Source: Anoplopoma fimbria
Lineage: Eukaryota; Chordata; Actinopteri; Perciformes; Anoplopomatidae
Assembly: GCF_027596085.1 (NCBI RefSeq)
Contig: NC_072452.1
Coordinates: 9,250,790 to 9,314,789, forward strand
DNA: 64,000 bases
Direction of reading: 5' to 3'
The notes beneath the pieces were generated by a model that did not search any database, was not told the origin of the DNA, and saw nothing but the letters and a program-made list of their open reading frames with translations. Positions 40,782 through 53,764 of the stretch are shown in pieces. Position 1 is the first letter of the stretch. The number at the start of each line of letters is the position of its first letter. The translations under genes were made by a program, and so were the position numbers.

Positions 40782-41054
40782 ACCATCACAGAAGGTGGAG
40801 CTCAGGTGAAGCATTTTACTCTGTCACAGTAATAAATAGTATTCTAATTAGTCACATATGAATGTATAAGACAACTAAATATAATTTTCTCCTTCTGTTG
40901 TGACTAGTGAAAACACACTGCAGCATAACAATTATAACAGAGATGTGGCTGTTTAGATGAATGTATGTAAAATGCTGTGCATTAAGCTTGTGTATTCAAA
41001 GTGTTGTGCACATATTGCTGTTGGTCTTTTTCTACTTTTCTTATTGTGCAAAAA

Positions 41055-41060
41055 AATAAA
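41055..41060 (+). terminator. Candidate polyadenylation signal of pdgfrl
   Basis: AATAAA about 275 bp downstream of the stop codon, in AT-rich sequence. Confidence 0.5.
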
Positions 41061-42890
41061 TTTGATAACACTTTGAGCTCTTGGAAATTATGGTTTGTTT
41101 TTCACTATTTTGTGACTGGACAGCTAATTGAGAAAATTGACAGATTTATAATGAAAATAATTGGTGCAGCCTTTCAGAAATGATAATACTATCTACTCTA
41201 AAAAGATACTGTAAATGGCTGTATTACTGTTTCACAATTTAATGTTGGGCCACTATTGACCTCCAACCCTCTGCTTATCATGTACCCAAATGATACTCAA
41301 ATACATTGCGCAGAACACACTACACAGGACAACTCCATTGTTTGACCGGAGATCAACTCTTAAATAATACCAATGAACAAACGACACACCTGGCCCCAAG
41401 TTTCTTTGTGTTTCTCAGTTAGTTTGTGAAACAACTTTATTTAGGCACATGAACCATATGAGCTTAAATAATGGTGGAGATGGGGACTCTCTATTCTTTG
41501 ACCATAAACCTTAACACCAACGCCACTCCCTTTTGTTTCAATAGGGAGATACTAGGCAACTTTGATCTAAAATCACAAGTTACCACAGTGAGGTTGTTAG
41601 TGTGTTGTCAAGCATCAATTAAGAAACCTCCGTTTGCAAACAAACGATACTTCGTAACAGTCTGAATGTCTTTTCCCCCTTTCATACTTTTTTTTTCAGT
41701 TATTTTCAATCTGGATTTAGCCATAACAAAACAAAGCAACACAATGATTAAATGACTGAATAATAGCTGACGAGATCACATATATGAAAACCAAGCAGGC
41801 CCATCAATTAAAGAGATGAAGAGAGCATGGGCCACAGGTTGCCAAGCATTACCTTCACATATACAATTTCACATCACAAGCCGTCACTCCATCAATAAAA
41901 ATCAACAAGGTGCTTATTAAAAACCAGACAGACTGACTGATAAAACCAAGTTGTGAACCCTCCCTGCTTCTAACTTGCCACACAGGGTGATAATGGGCAC
42001 ACAGCACACCTGCAACAGATTATTGAAATTAACACAAGAGGCATTCTCACAGTCAGCAGCCGAAATAAACCGCATGTAACGCATGACAACATAACACATG
42101 CAAGATCAAATCAATGCATTGAAAAGTGAGCTGAAACATGCAGGATTAGACACGAAATTAAAACATTAGCTGTACAGGTCCATTGCCATAGTTTATATTT
42201 TTGGCTGATAAGTTGAGCAAATTCCATGACAACTTTACAATCAATCAAATTACAAAAAAAAAACTGTTGACAAGCAGTGGACAAGGGCCTTTTGGGGGAC
42301 CTGTGTTTGGGCTTTAAAGCAAGGAATATCTAGTCTGTCTGTCTGTGCTCTAAGAATAAGGTCGCCTTCCTTGCCTATAGGTAGAGTCTGGTGTTTTAGG
42401 CCTATTTGCCCTGTGTTCATATGACCGTGAGTAGCCGGGACCTACATGGCCCCTAAATAACTCAGTGTTGAGCCCAGCTAGGGCCCGTTCTGCACAGACC
42501 TGTTTTATTTTTATTCTCAGAAGCACAAAGAATGCAATAATAAACAATGTACATGTTATCACACTACCTCGATACAGAAAGTACACTACAATATTAATAA
42601 CTCAAGGAGTCTAAGCAAAATAAGTTAACAAATTACAGGATGGTAAATGAAGAAAAACAGAAACAAGTTATGAGTAAAAAAAAAAAAAAATCTAATAATA
42701 ATAATAACAATAATAATAATAATAATTAAATCAAGAAAAAGACAAAAAGGGAAACGGAAAATGTTTATGAATCTAAAGAGAGAGTCTTCAATTTGTCAAA
42801 GTATTGTATGATAAGTGGATTTGAATGTCTCAGGATGACCCTGCAAGACATGTTTGTGTTTTAATGAATAGTTTATGTACTGAACCTCCA
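41061..42890. other. Intergenic region between pdgfrl and n4bp3
   Basis: AT-rich, no recognised gene. It holds a poly-A run near 42676 and an (AAT/AAC)n microsatellite at about 42694-42727. Confidence 0.4.
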
Positions 42891-43009
42891 TGTCTAATCT
42901 CTAGATGGCGCTGTCCCCCCCTCCCCTTCACTGCTCGGTGTGTGTCGGTCCAGTCACCGGGGGTCGGGCACATGTCTCCCTGCCTCTCATGTTTCCTCTC
43001 ACTCTGTTC

Positions 43010-43232
43010 AAACCTCCGAGAGGGAAAAAGAGGGACAGCCCCTCTCTTCACTCGTCTCTGTTCGCTCTGCCAGCAGGCTGATCTCTGTGTGCCGGGGTCC
43101 GCACCGCAACTTCTGGAGAATATCCTGCAGAGACACGTCAACACTGCATGTTTTATTGTATAACCAGCAAAGAGACACATCTGCAGTAGAGTAACAGCGG
43201 TGGTGCAAGAGATGTCCTGCGTGCAGAATATG
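43010..43232 (+). promoter_or_regulatory. Probable n4bp3 promoter and first non-coding exon
   Basis: A GC-richer block in AT-rich surroundings ends at a consensus donor AATATG/GTGAGC (43232/43233). It carries a short upstream frame starting ATGTCCTGCGTG at 43212. Its assignment to n4bp3 rests on orientation and the absence of another gene; the splice is not proven. Confidence 0.35.
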
Positions 43233-43716
43233 GTGAGCGCCAATATTTTTTAATCTTTTTCGTGATCCGATCCACATGCATGTCATGCAGCTCTGCAGCC
43301 AGAGAATCTGTGTCAGTACTAGAGCATGCTTGCTGTGGTAAATGATGATGGCATGTTCAAAACTTTCTGCAGACTAGATCTTAAAAAAAAAAAAAAAAAG
43401 ACTTGAGCAAATGCTTGAATGTGAAGCTTAAAGTCTTTAAAGTAATGACTCATAGAGTTGTAGTTCCTAGGTTAATCAGGGTTAATCCTTACAGTTTGTT
43501 TTCACTGCTGCCCTGGCAACTGTGAGAGAAAGAAGAAGATAGACACTGATGGATAAACAATGTATTTTATTTCCTGTCACTTTGCAGCTATGGTGGTCTC
43601 CACTGCGGTGTATTGAATAGTGTTTGGCCTGCACGGCTGTAAATGTTTGGGTGGAAGCTCACACTCCAGGGTCTCCTTTGATGCACAGGGGTTTGGGGAC
43701 AAAAGCTGTTTCTGTC

Positions 43717-43718
<2 letters not shown>

Positions 43719-43742
<24 letters not shown>
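43719..43742. repeat. Short (TG)n tract
   Basis: About 24 bp of TG repeat running into GGGTGGG-type sequence. Confidence 0.9.
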
Positions 43743-43751
<9 letters not shown>

Positions 43752-45106
43752 GGGTGGAGGGGTGGACACCAGCTCAGTCTTGGGGACTGCCATGCTGTTG
43801 TCGTGGAGACCAGAGGCCACAGGTTGACCTCTGACCTGAGGACTCATGGAACGACACAGGAAGAGTCTTTTTGAGTGTGGTGGTTGTGGGTGCGCGATGA
43901 CGCAAGTGAAGGCGCAGGTCTCACAATAGAGAGGCAATAGATGTGTGAGCTGTAGTTAAAGACTGCGTGGTAACCATTCCTGTAATTTGGGAATGGATTA
44001 TAGGAGATGCCAAGATGTGATAGAGGGGTGATACATTGCTGGTGTGAAGTGTGTGATTGGTCATTGACAGCTTAAGCGTTGTTTAAGGTTCATCATCGCA
44101 CAAAAATGCATTTCTCAGTCTCATCAGGCTCACTTCTTATGAAACAGAGGTGACTAAGTGATGAGATTTTGCAATCAGTGCTCCTTTATCGTCAACGGCA
44201 GAAACAATCCAAACAAAATAAAAAAGTGCTGCGTTGGCTCAAAATTGTGTGAGGTCAGGATTGATTGCGAGATTACAGATTTAAAGGTAAATTCACACAA
44301 ATCACACAAAAACGCACAGAAATGTAGTTTTTATTTTACTAGTGGTATCTATCCAAGCAAATAGCTTGAGTTTTTTTGTGCAAAAGTTTTTGAGGTACTA
44401 GTGTCTGGAACGTCTGTCACCAACCCAATAACATGGAGATGAGTGGAATTGAATTTGTGCTGGCAAAGAAGTCCACATTTGACTCAACAGCTCTACCCAC
44501 ATGGCTAGATACTAGTATTATGTGACAAAATGTGGTTTCTTCTGTGATTTGAGTGAACTAACCCTTAAAGGCGGCATTCAAATAAGGTGGATCACCTGTT
44601 GTAGCAGTTTAAGCATCTACCTGATAAGCCGATTACTCAATCAGGAACTCTACGGAAAAGCATTTTGATTAATTGATTGTTTAGGTCATTTTTGATGCAA
44701 ATAAAGCAACATGTGCTTTTTACAGCTTCTCATCTGCAAAGTTTATAATCGCTTGTGTTGGTTTTTAATTAAATAAAAATTAATACTTTTGTAATTTTGG
44801 GCTGTCTGTCCCTTTTTAAATTAGCATTTTTCTTTAAGCTGGAATGACTTGTGTTTATCATTTTGACCATTTTGAAGAATTTTACATTATATACATTAAA
44901 ATATTTTCTAATAGGTGACACTGATCATTGCCACATTATTGCCATGGAAATATTTGATCAAAAGTATTAGGATGCTGGATTTTTGTCAATATCGCAAAAC
45001 CCATTAGCTAAAAGCTCATTGGGAGATATCTGATGACAGCTATTGGTGCAGTCCGTCTCCTGGCTGCTCTTCTCTCTGCAGTACAGCCGGACAGCTGATG
45101 TGATGT

Positions 45107-45157
45107 CTGTAAGTCACTTTGGATAAAAACGTCTGCTAAATGACTGTAATGTAACGT
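45107..45157. repeat. Fish SINE/LINE-type 3' tail module
   Basis: 'gtaagtcactttggataaaa' followed by 'cgtctgctaaatgactgtaa' is a widespread teleost repeat tail. No clear SINE body with tRNA boxes was seen upstream. Confidence 0.6.
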
Positions 45158-47682
45158 TCAGCTGTTTTAGCTCCCAGGAGGTTGACACTCCCATGAGTGT
45201 GTGTTTGTGTGTGTGTGTATCTCCTTAAAACACTGGCAGCTGATGAAACACTAATTCTGCTGATGGGTCAGATGTCTGCTGACCATTTGTTTCTTGTTGC
45301 CTAACTTAAAGAGAGGAGGATACAAACTCCTCTCAATCAGTGAGTTTGAACAAACTCCAGGCCTCAGTTATCCCACAGTACAATGTTAGTCCCGATGTAA
45401 AGCTTCAATAGAGGTGCAGCTAAATACAATAAATCCAACTTCACCACTGTGGACTCCATCACAATACACTGTGAGGCTTTTCCACATTGTGTAGCGTGCA
45501 AGTGCATAGCAGGTCAGTCATGCATACTACAGTCTAGCAGATGGTGCAGCGAGGAGAGCTCAGTCATAATGGCACTGTGTTGGAAGAGATTTTCCCCTGA
45601 GGCCAGCCAGCTAATCAAACACTAATCAGCACTTCTTCTTCTACATCAGTCTCTCTCTACTCTTCAACTCTGTTTCCTCAGACTCTCCTCCCCTTTCTCC
45701 CCTTTTTCTCACTGTTTGCCGCTAATCTTGGGCTCATCCTATTACCCTATTCTCTCCCTTCCATGTGCAGTCAGCTCATAGACTCTTTATAGACAAGGCC
45801 ATGCCTGATCGCTCTGAGGAGAAAGTGTTCTGCTCTTACTCTCAGAGCTTTCACCCCTCGGTCATCCCTTTGCCAGTGGCTGGCCTGATCCTCTCTCTGG
45901 GCCGTCTGTCGCTGCGATTAAAGCCTGACTGGGTTAAGAAAATTACTGTGTGGCTTGGCCTGGCGTGCAGGGCCACTGTTGGACATAAGGCGGGTTTAGC
46001 TCAAAGCTAACACAGTAAATGGTAATAGTTTTCATGACATTTATTGTTAGAAGAAGTGTCCATCTGTGTAAGTGACTGTCTGAAAATGTAGTTCCTATGT
46101 AATTCTGCTCTGACTAAATTGTTAAACCACATTAACTAACTGGTCAAACATGCGGTTATCCTCAGTCTTTGTGTGAGTCTCAGCAAAACATTGATTTACT
46201 TTAAACAAATTCAGCTGGGTCTAGTTGCAGAGCTCACAGGCTTGAGTTATTTTCTAAGTGCCAATAAAGAGAACACACCCAAGTTGATCATTATCCCTAA
46301 GTGACAGGTGTTTCCTAATAGCTGAAGATTGATCTTTCAAAGTGTCTATTTCTGACATTTACTCTTGACAGATTTGAAACTAAAATAAAATTAATAAATT
46401 CAACCAAGCTACTCTAGAGACACATTAAAGATGAATATTGTTGACTATGTGTTATGTGAATGGAGTTGCTTGTAATGTCAAAGAGTCATCACCCAGCTCT
46501 TCAGTTCTCTTCAGCTCTGCAGAGCTTTTCAGCATATTTCAGGTCATTGCTTTGGTGTTGGTAGGCAGCGTTTTCATCAAAATGGTCTTCACCCCCAGTG
46601 TACGGTACCGACCCAGACTAAGTTAGTGACAAGTGAACATAGTGCAGCATGTTCCATTGCCCCTAAGTATCCGAATAAAATTCTATTTACATAAGCGTAC
46701 ATTTTGTGGAGTACTTTTAAAACCTGCAGGTCATATGAAGTTGTCAAAGTCATGTCCTATAAGTGTTACTATCTTAAGAAGCAGTACGTAAGGCATGTTT
46801 AGGCAGGAAAACCAAGTCTACATACGATCAGTAAATAACACCTGGAATGCAAACATCACAGAAGCATATGTGACTTTAAGCCAACATAGGAGTTTTACTT
46901 TGGCAACAAACTGGGATGACTGATGTAGGTCACATATATCTCCAGACAATTTAAACATACAGCCTCCACTTTCCGCAAATATCATACCTGCTGTCTACTA
47001 CATGAATTAGATGACAATTGTAAATGTGTATTCATACCTGTGATTTCTCTATTCATTTTTAGAAGAAGCTTAAATGAACCCACATTGTCTGCCCGAAAAC
47101 AAATTACTTTTTAAAACTTTTCACAACACAACACTCATGGAAAACACGGAACATCACAGACTTATGAAATATAACTTAAACGTGAGTTTGCATGGCTGCA
47201 TTTGGCATAAAGAGGAGCTAGCAAAGTGGTCTACATCAAATTCTCTTCTGCTGCCAGATAAACCTGGCATTTATTTCATGTTTAATCATATAAGTGCACT
47301 GTCACCAGTATTTCCTGGGTTATTACTGACTGCGTGGTTGCTTGACCTATCACCTGACTGCTGAACAATAGTTTTATCCTCATGGGACAAGCGGGACCCC
47401 CTGATCTTCAGAGGGGAGAGGTCTGAGAGTGTAGGAGGGTAAGAAAGACCCCGTGCTGTGACCTTTGTTTCAAAATGTCACCAACTCAGACGGAAATAGC
47501 CGCTAACTCTGGCGGCATCACATTCTGGGACTATTGTCTTGTTAATGAATGTGGCCTCTTTTCCCTGTGAGTCAGCCCGGCCTTATCGTCTCCTCGTGTT
47601 TTTACTGATCCGCCTTGTCTCCCAGTGAGGAGCGCATGCACTCACCTGCCTTTAATAGATATCAGCAGCAATAATAGATATG

Positions 47683-47844
<162 letters not shown>

Positions 47845-48190
47845 TGTGAATGGGATGAATTGTGTGCATGCAGAGTATTTGGCCCCTGTCTCTTTTATTT
47901 AGTCTGAAGAGTTGTAGCGTTGCAGAACAAAAGGCCACGAGTCGGAGCCCTCCTCTGCGAGTGGGCATTGTTGTTTATTTATATCAGCCTGTACAAGTAG
48001 CAGTCGTCGAGGCGGGCCGGCAGCTCTGTTCTCTCCAGCAGCATTTCATTTTGCTGTCACATCCTGTTCTTTAACAGGAAATCAATACGGTGGATTTAAA
48101 GGTGACCTGCACATGTCTCACTCAGGTCACAATGGTGGAACAGTGGTTAAGACTCACTGGCACTGTCCTTTTACTTGTCTTGTTTGTTTT

Positions 48191-48660
48191 TTAAAGAAAT
48201 AGTTTGACGTTTTGGAAAATACACGTCTTTGTTTTCTTGCTGAGAGTTAGATGAAAAAATCGATATACCACTTGTATTTGTTCGGTAAGTATGAATATAA
48301 AGCTAGCAGTTTGTTAGCTTAGCTTAGTTTAACGCAAAGACTGGAAACAGGTGGAAAACAGATATCCTGACTGTGTCCAAAGATAACAAAATTTGCCTTT
48401 TTGTTTTTAACTTCAGTTTGGTATGAATAAAACTAGCATGCTGATGTATTGGCTTTAAAGGTGCTGTTGAGTGGAATTTGTTACCTACAAACTAGAGCCA
48501 GTTTAGTGGTTTTCCCCCTGTTTCCAGTCCTTGTGCTAAGCTAACCCAAGCTATGCTAAGCTAACAGATGCTGGTTCAAGCTTTAGATTGACTGGCATCA
48601 GTGTTCTCATCATACTTTTGCAAGCAAATGAAAAAGCAAATTTACAAACTATTCCTTTAA
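48191..48660. mobile_element. MITE-like element with 17-bp terminal inverted repeats
   Basis: Begins TTAAAGAAATAGTTTG and ends CAAACTATTCCTTTAA, inverted repeats differing at one base. The interior carries 'gttagcttagcttag' and 'actggaaacaggtgg' motifs of a common fish family, and another partial copy is at 16975-17160. No transposase. Superfamily not determined. Confidence 0.7.
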
Positions 48661-51600
48661 CTTTATTTGTTCATGTAAAATCTGTCTATGTGCAATTAGA
48701 TACTTCTGCAATCTTCTTCTAAACCCTTACTTACAGATTTTCTAAATGTCATTTTTCCAAAAGAACTGACTGATACACCGAGCTCAGGATAATGTAATTT
48801 CTTAAGAACCAGACATCCCTCCCATGGCTGCTTCCTGTAATGTTATTGTCCAGAAGAGCTTAGGCAGAGGAAATGAGTCTAGCTCGGGTTGTTGTCTCGT
48901 GTAGTTGACTGGTCAGACAGGTACAGTATCTTTAAGCAGGCCCTGACTCGTCCCTCTTTTGTGTCAGCCTCACATTTCTATCTATGGACCTCCACATTCC
49001 TCTTCACTCTTGTGTACTCCCTCCTGCTGCTGCCATTTTTTCCATCCATTGACACACATACATGCACCACCTTCACCGCTCCCCCAGGCTCCCTTCCAGA
49101 GCTTTCTTTTTGGCGCAGCTCTGTCGGCCAGCAGAGAGACTGCAACTGAAAATCAGTGGAATCTCAGACTGGATATGCCTGCGGGGCCCAGCGGTAATGA
49201 CAGGGGTACTGTAGCGGCACCTGCTCAAGTGTTAGACTGGTCCGCCTGTAGCTTTGATGGTGTTATCCCCTCCTTTCATTTTTCAGCTGATTTTCTTCAA
49301 ATTGCACTCGGCAGGGCCCCACAAAACACCACATTCTTGCTCTGGAATGCCTCTAATAGCGTGCCAATCGCTACATTGTGCATCTCTGGTTGGCAGGGTG
49401 CTTTATTAGCTGGGATTCCTGTTTGCCCACCTAATGGTGCCAGCTTTAAGAAGTCCAGATACCTCCTTCACTCCCCTAAGCTCCGCGGCCTACATCGCAT
49501 GGCGAAGAAAGGAGTCACTCTCTCCTGGTTAAGGAGCAGAGAACAATGTCCTCTCTTTTCTACCCCCTCAGATGCAAGCGGCTCCAGTTTGAGTTATGTA
49601 ACTTGATACGTCGCAGAACTCGTCCAGTAACCCAGCCTCAAGAAGGGGGACTTACACTCAGACCATTGTCCAGACGGTCCAAAACCCCCACATGCTCTCA
49701 TTTTCCATTACTTCCTCATCTTTACTCTCTCATTTTTTCCAACCCTCATCCCTCTTTCTCTTTGTTCCTGCTGTCCGTCTTTTAACCTAAGTCTTATTCC
49801 TCATTGTCTTATTATCCTTGAGCAAACAAGACAGATTGTATTGTTGGTATTTGTCCAGTGAAGCTGGCTCTCGTATGTCTATGAAGGCTCTGGATTGACC
49901 GCCTCGAAGCTGGTTCACATGCGGGGCTTTTGTTTTTGAATCTGGGAGAACAAGTCCAACCACACCTGCCCCTGAGAGGGCTGGGAGAGCACAAAGAGAT
50001 GAGCAGGTGAGGAGGGGATGAGGAGGAAAAGGGAGAGAGCGTAGAGTGAACAGGAAAGTACCAGGTCCTATCAGGGGAGTTTAAACTGGCTTATAGCTGC
50101 TGCAGAGGTGGACTTTATGAAACAAATATATCTCTGGAATAAAACAATCATTACAGACAGCTTAGGATCAGCTTAGTCTTTTCTTTAGATCAGTGCAAAG
50201 TCATCTTGTCGTGGCAAGGAGATCAGCTGTCAGGACCGGGCAGCTCCCTCCCATCCACACCTTCCAACTGCCATCACAGACTGAGAAACAGGAAGTCAAA
50301 ATCATGGCTTTATAATCAGTAGCGCGGGAATGAGTGAGAAGCATAGAGAAATGGAATGAGCGTGGGATCAGGAGCAGAGAAGTGAAGTTTCAGGTGGACA
50401 AACAGGTAAATAATGAACTTTTTTTCCTCCTCATTTTTATCTATTTTATTTTGTTGTTTTATTTGCGTCATACTTATGAAACTGAAACTACCTAATCTCT
50501 AGTCTACCGTGTCATACTGGGCTTCAGATCAAAGCAAGAACTCTGCGAACCTGTATGTGTATATTTTATAAATTCCTGAGCTTGCTGCAGGGAAAGTTTG
50601 ACTTATTTACACGCCAGCAGGCTCAACCTGCTCTGAACTCACTGTGATTTGAGGCTGCATTGTCATAAGAACAGCTTAAGCTGCAGAGAGAAGAGGAAAG
50701 CAGCCTGATTGTTAATTACTCATCCCAAGGCGGTTGAATTGGAATTAGCTAACTTTTTAGCTCTTTTCTCCTGGGCGAATGACGTCACACTGAGCAGCAG
50801 CCTCAGCCGCTCCATTCACTTCCAGCAGCAGAGAGCCAATATGCTAATTAACTGTTAATTATTGAATGTCCCAAAATGGAGCAACATGGTGCTTAAAGAA
50901 CAATGTATATGATTATCTGCTCCACTGAGCTGTGCAGCTTGATTTCTGTGTTTTTCTTTTTTCTTTCCTTGGTGATGGTCTATTTGTGTTCCTGGAATTC
51001 CCCCTGAGGACTATTCGTGGCTCAATGTTGTACCCAAGCTTGGTAACAAGATTTCATTGGACTTGCTTGCATTGTTATTATTGAATTGTGTAGCTGGAGG
51101 CCAAACGTCACAGCGGCACAAGGTGACATTCTCCTCATGTTGACGTTAAACTGTTGTTTCTTGCTTTGCTGTCATTGTTAACAGTGAAGCTGTGACCTTT
51201 GCCGGCTGAACAAGCTCATTTTCAGTAGTTCCCACTGTGCTGCTTCTCAGCAGCAAAAAAACAACAAACACTCTTTATTTACGGAGAAACTCCACAGGAG
51301 TGAAAAGTGCTGATCCGCTGACTCGGCATCAGCATGCGTCAGCGTGTTTACTACCTGACACGCAGCCTGCTCTTCCTCTGGTATTACAGTGCAGATGAGA
51401 TCGAAAAAAAATCTGCTGGGATGTGATCAGTAAAGCAGTTTATCCATGCATTTTACTCTGGACTTAAATAGGAAAGCATTTAGGTTTAAAGCAGTACTGT
51501 GGGTAAATCCATATCTGTGTATTCCTCACTATCCTAATCAATTTTCAGCTGCAGTCAACACGTTTCCCTGTTTTTGTTTTTCTGCTGCGTGTGCGGTCTA

Positions 51601-52925
51601 ACACTGAGGGTGCTAAGTGGAACTGGCTCAGGTGTGGGTCGATGTGGGAACCACTCGATTTCTATCTCTGTAATCACAGAACGGTGACTCCTACATGAAC
51701 CGCTCCAGGAAACAAAGGAGCCACAGAGAGAGAAGAGAGAAAAGAGTCTCTGCTTACGTCTCCCACTATCCTCCTCGCTCTAATGAATTTAATAAGAAGC
51801 TAGCTCTCGAGCTTTTGTCTTTATCAGCTCAATTTAACTCAGTATGGCTCCCCCGCTCTGATTACGTGGTAGACTTATCAGTCATTAAATGTCTGATGTT
51901 ACCAACTTAGCTGTCATGTTAACTAAGGAGCTTTGGATAATAGACATTTTAGTTTTTTAAGTAACCCACAACACTTCAAGGCCCGAAGCAGAGAAACAGG
52001 CCCCTGCCCTATCACCCATATCCCATATAGCTATATGGGCTATGTGAAGGCACATTAATAATTACCTGGTGAGAAATGTAAGGAATGTGAGTTTGTGTCC
52101 TCACATCGCTCTCTCCCTTCACATTCTTCACTCTGAATTTGTGCTCAGTGTTGAACACGCTCTGCTGATAGCAGCAGTTGGCAAACATTGTACAGGCCTT
52201 GCTTGTTAACAAGTTCAACAGAAACCAACAGCAACTCAGACTGGTTTCAGGATAAAGTGAAATAAATTACGTGCCAGCCGTTTGTTTGCTTCCTCTAATG
52301 AAGTTATTGAGGAAGTATTTCTGTATGGTGCTGTTTTTGCACTCCTTGTTCATCCAGTGTGATATATTGCTGGTGGAATCAGGCAAATACATGATATGGA
52401 AAAAATCGGGAGGAATATTCCTCTTAGCACTGAAATACTCTCAAAACAAGCAAACATGTTAGTTGGTAAAGATGTATCATCCTCCATAGCAGCTTGGGAG
52501 TAATGACACTCAGACACAAGTCAGCAGATTTTGATAAGACATTTTACATCTATAGTCAATCCCCTTTAAAGTATACTGAATGTCTGAAACAAAAGACATT
52601 GCTGTTTTTACTTTTAATCCATATTTCTCTTCATATTTTGTGTCTTAAGGTCAAAGGACACAATGTAATTCTCCCTTGCTCCCTGAAATTAACATTAGGA
52701 CCATTAGGTCCTCCAGTTCAACGCCAAGATTACTAATGCAGGACTCACTATTACATGTGATGGTTGAGCAGATGGACAGTGTGAGACATACATATAAAAT
52801 TAGAAATTCTATTTTGGTAAAGGACCACAGTGTTTTTTACATAATATTTTCCTTTATCAGATTCTATTTGCAGAAGTATTCTGTTAGGATGCTGTTTTCA
52901 CCACTAAGGGTGATTGGTAGATTAG

Positions 52926-53066
<141 letters not shown>

Positions 53067-53475
53067 ATGAGTGTGTGTGGGATGAGTGAAGGGCAAGTGG
53101 ATGTCACTTAAAACAACACTGAGGTCAGATACTTATCCCTTTGCTGCTAGTACTAATCTCTCTTTAATACACACACACATACACACACATAGAGTTTGAA
53201 CTTGTAACCTCACTAAGGGATCAACACCGGCATTCATATAAACAAAGTTAGGGATTATGCAATCAATCCTTTTTCACACAACAAATGGAAGACTCTCTGA
53301 TATTTTAACAGAACAGGCTCTTTGTACTGCTGGAAGACAAGCAGTTGTTGTTGTTAAGTAAATGTTCCCATGAACAACACTAATAATACATTTGAAAGTA
53401 AGAGGAGGCCCTGTGAATACACTCCGTCGGGGGCCATCTTCTCACGCTGAACCAGCTCCCTTTCATCAGTCAGAT

Positions 53476-53566
53476 CCAGATCAATACGGTTCCATGAAAC
53501 ATCAGTCCAACCAGTCACCCCAGATCAATAAGGTTCCATGAAACACCAGTCCAACCAGTCACCCCA
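53476..53566. repeat. 44-bp direct duplication
   Basis: Two adjacent copies of a 44-bp unit beginning CCAGATCAATA and containing 'ggttccatgaaaca', differing at a few bases, with the start of a third copy at 53564. Confidence 0.9.
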
Positions 53567-53700
53567 GATAACCCCAGCATTGCTACTGTAGTCTGAGCCA
53601 GTAATTGAATTCTGTGCAGAAATACAATATCGGAAAGTCAGCAGAGGCAGTTAAGGCCAAGGCGCACTGTACGGACCGCCATCAATAGGCTAACAGATAC

Positions 53701-53764
53701 AGCGTGAGGAGACCAGCGTGAGGAGACCAGCGTGAGGAGACCAGCGTGAGGAGACCAACGTGAG
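53701..53764. repeat. 14-bp minisatellite
   Basis: Four exact copies of AGCGTGAGGAGACC plus a partial fifth with one change. Confidence 0.95.

Noticed and set aside
42830..43243. 137-residue minus-strand frame
   Set aside because: It overlaps the GC-rich candidate first exon of n4bp3 on the other strand and resembles no family.
45050..45160. Complete tRNA-derived SINE
   Set aside because: Only the 3' tail module is convincing; no A and B box pair was found upstream.
48959..49606. 215-residue frame as a protein-coding gene
   Set aside because: No recognisable domain, no splice-linked partner exon and no coding-like composition; kept only as a finding to check.
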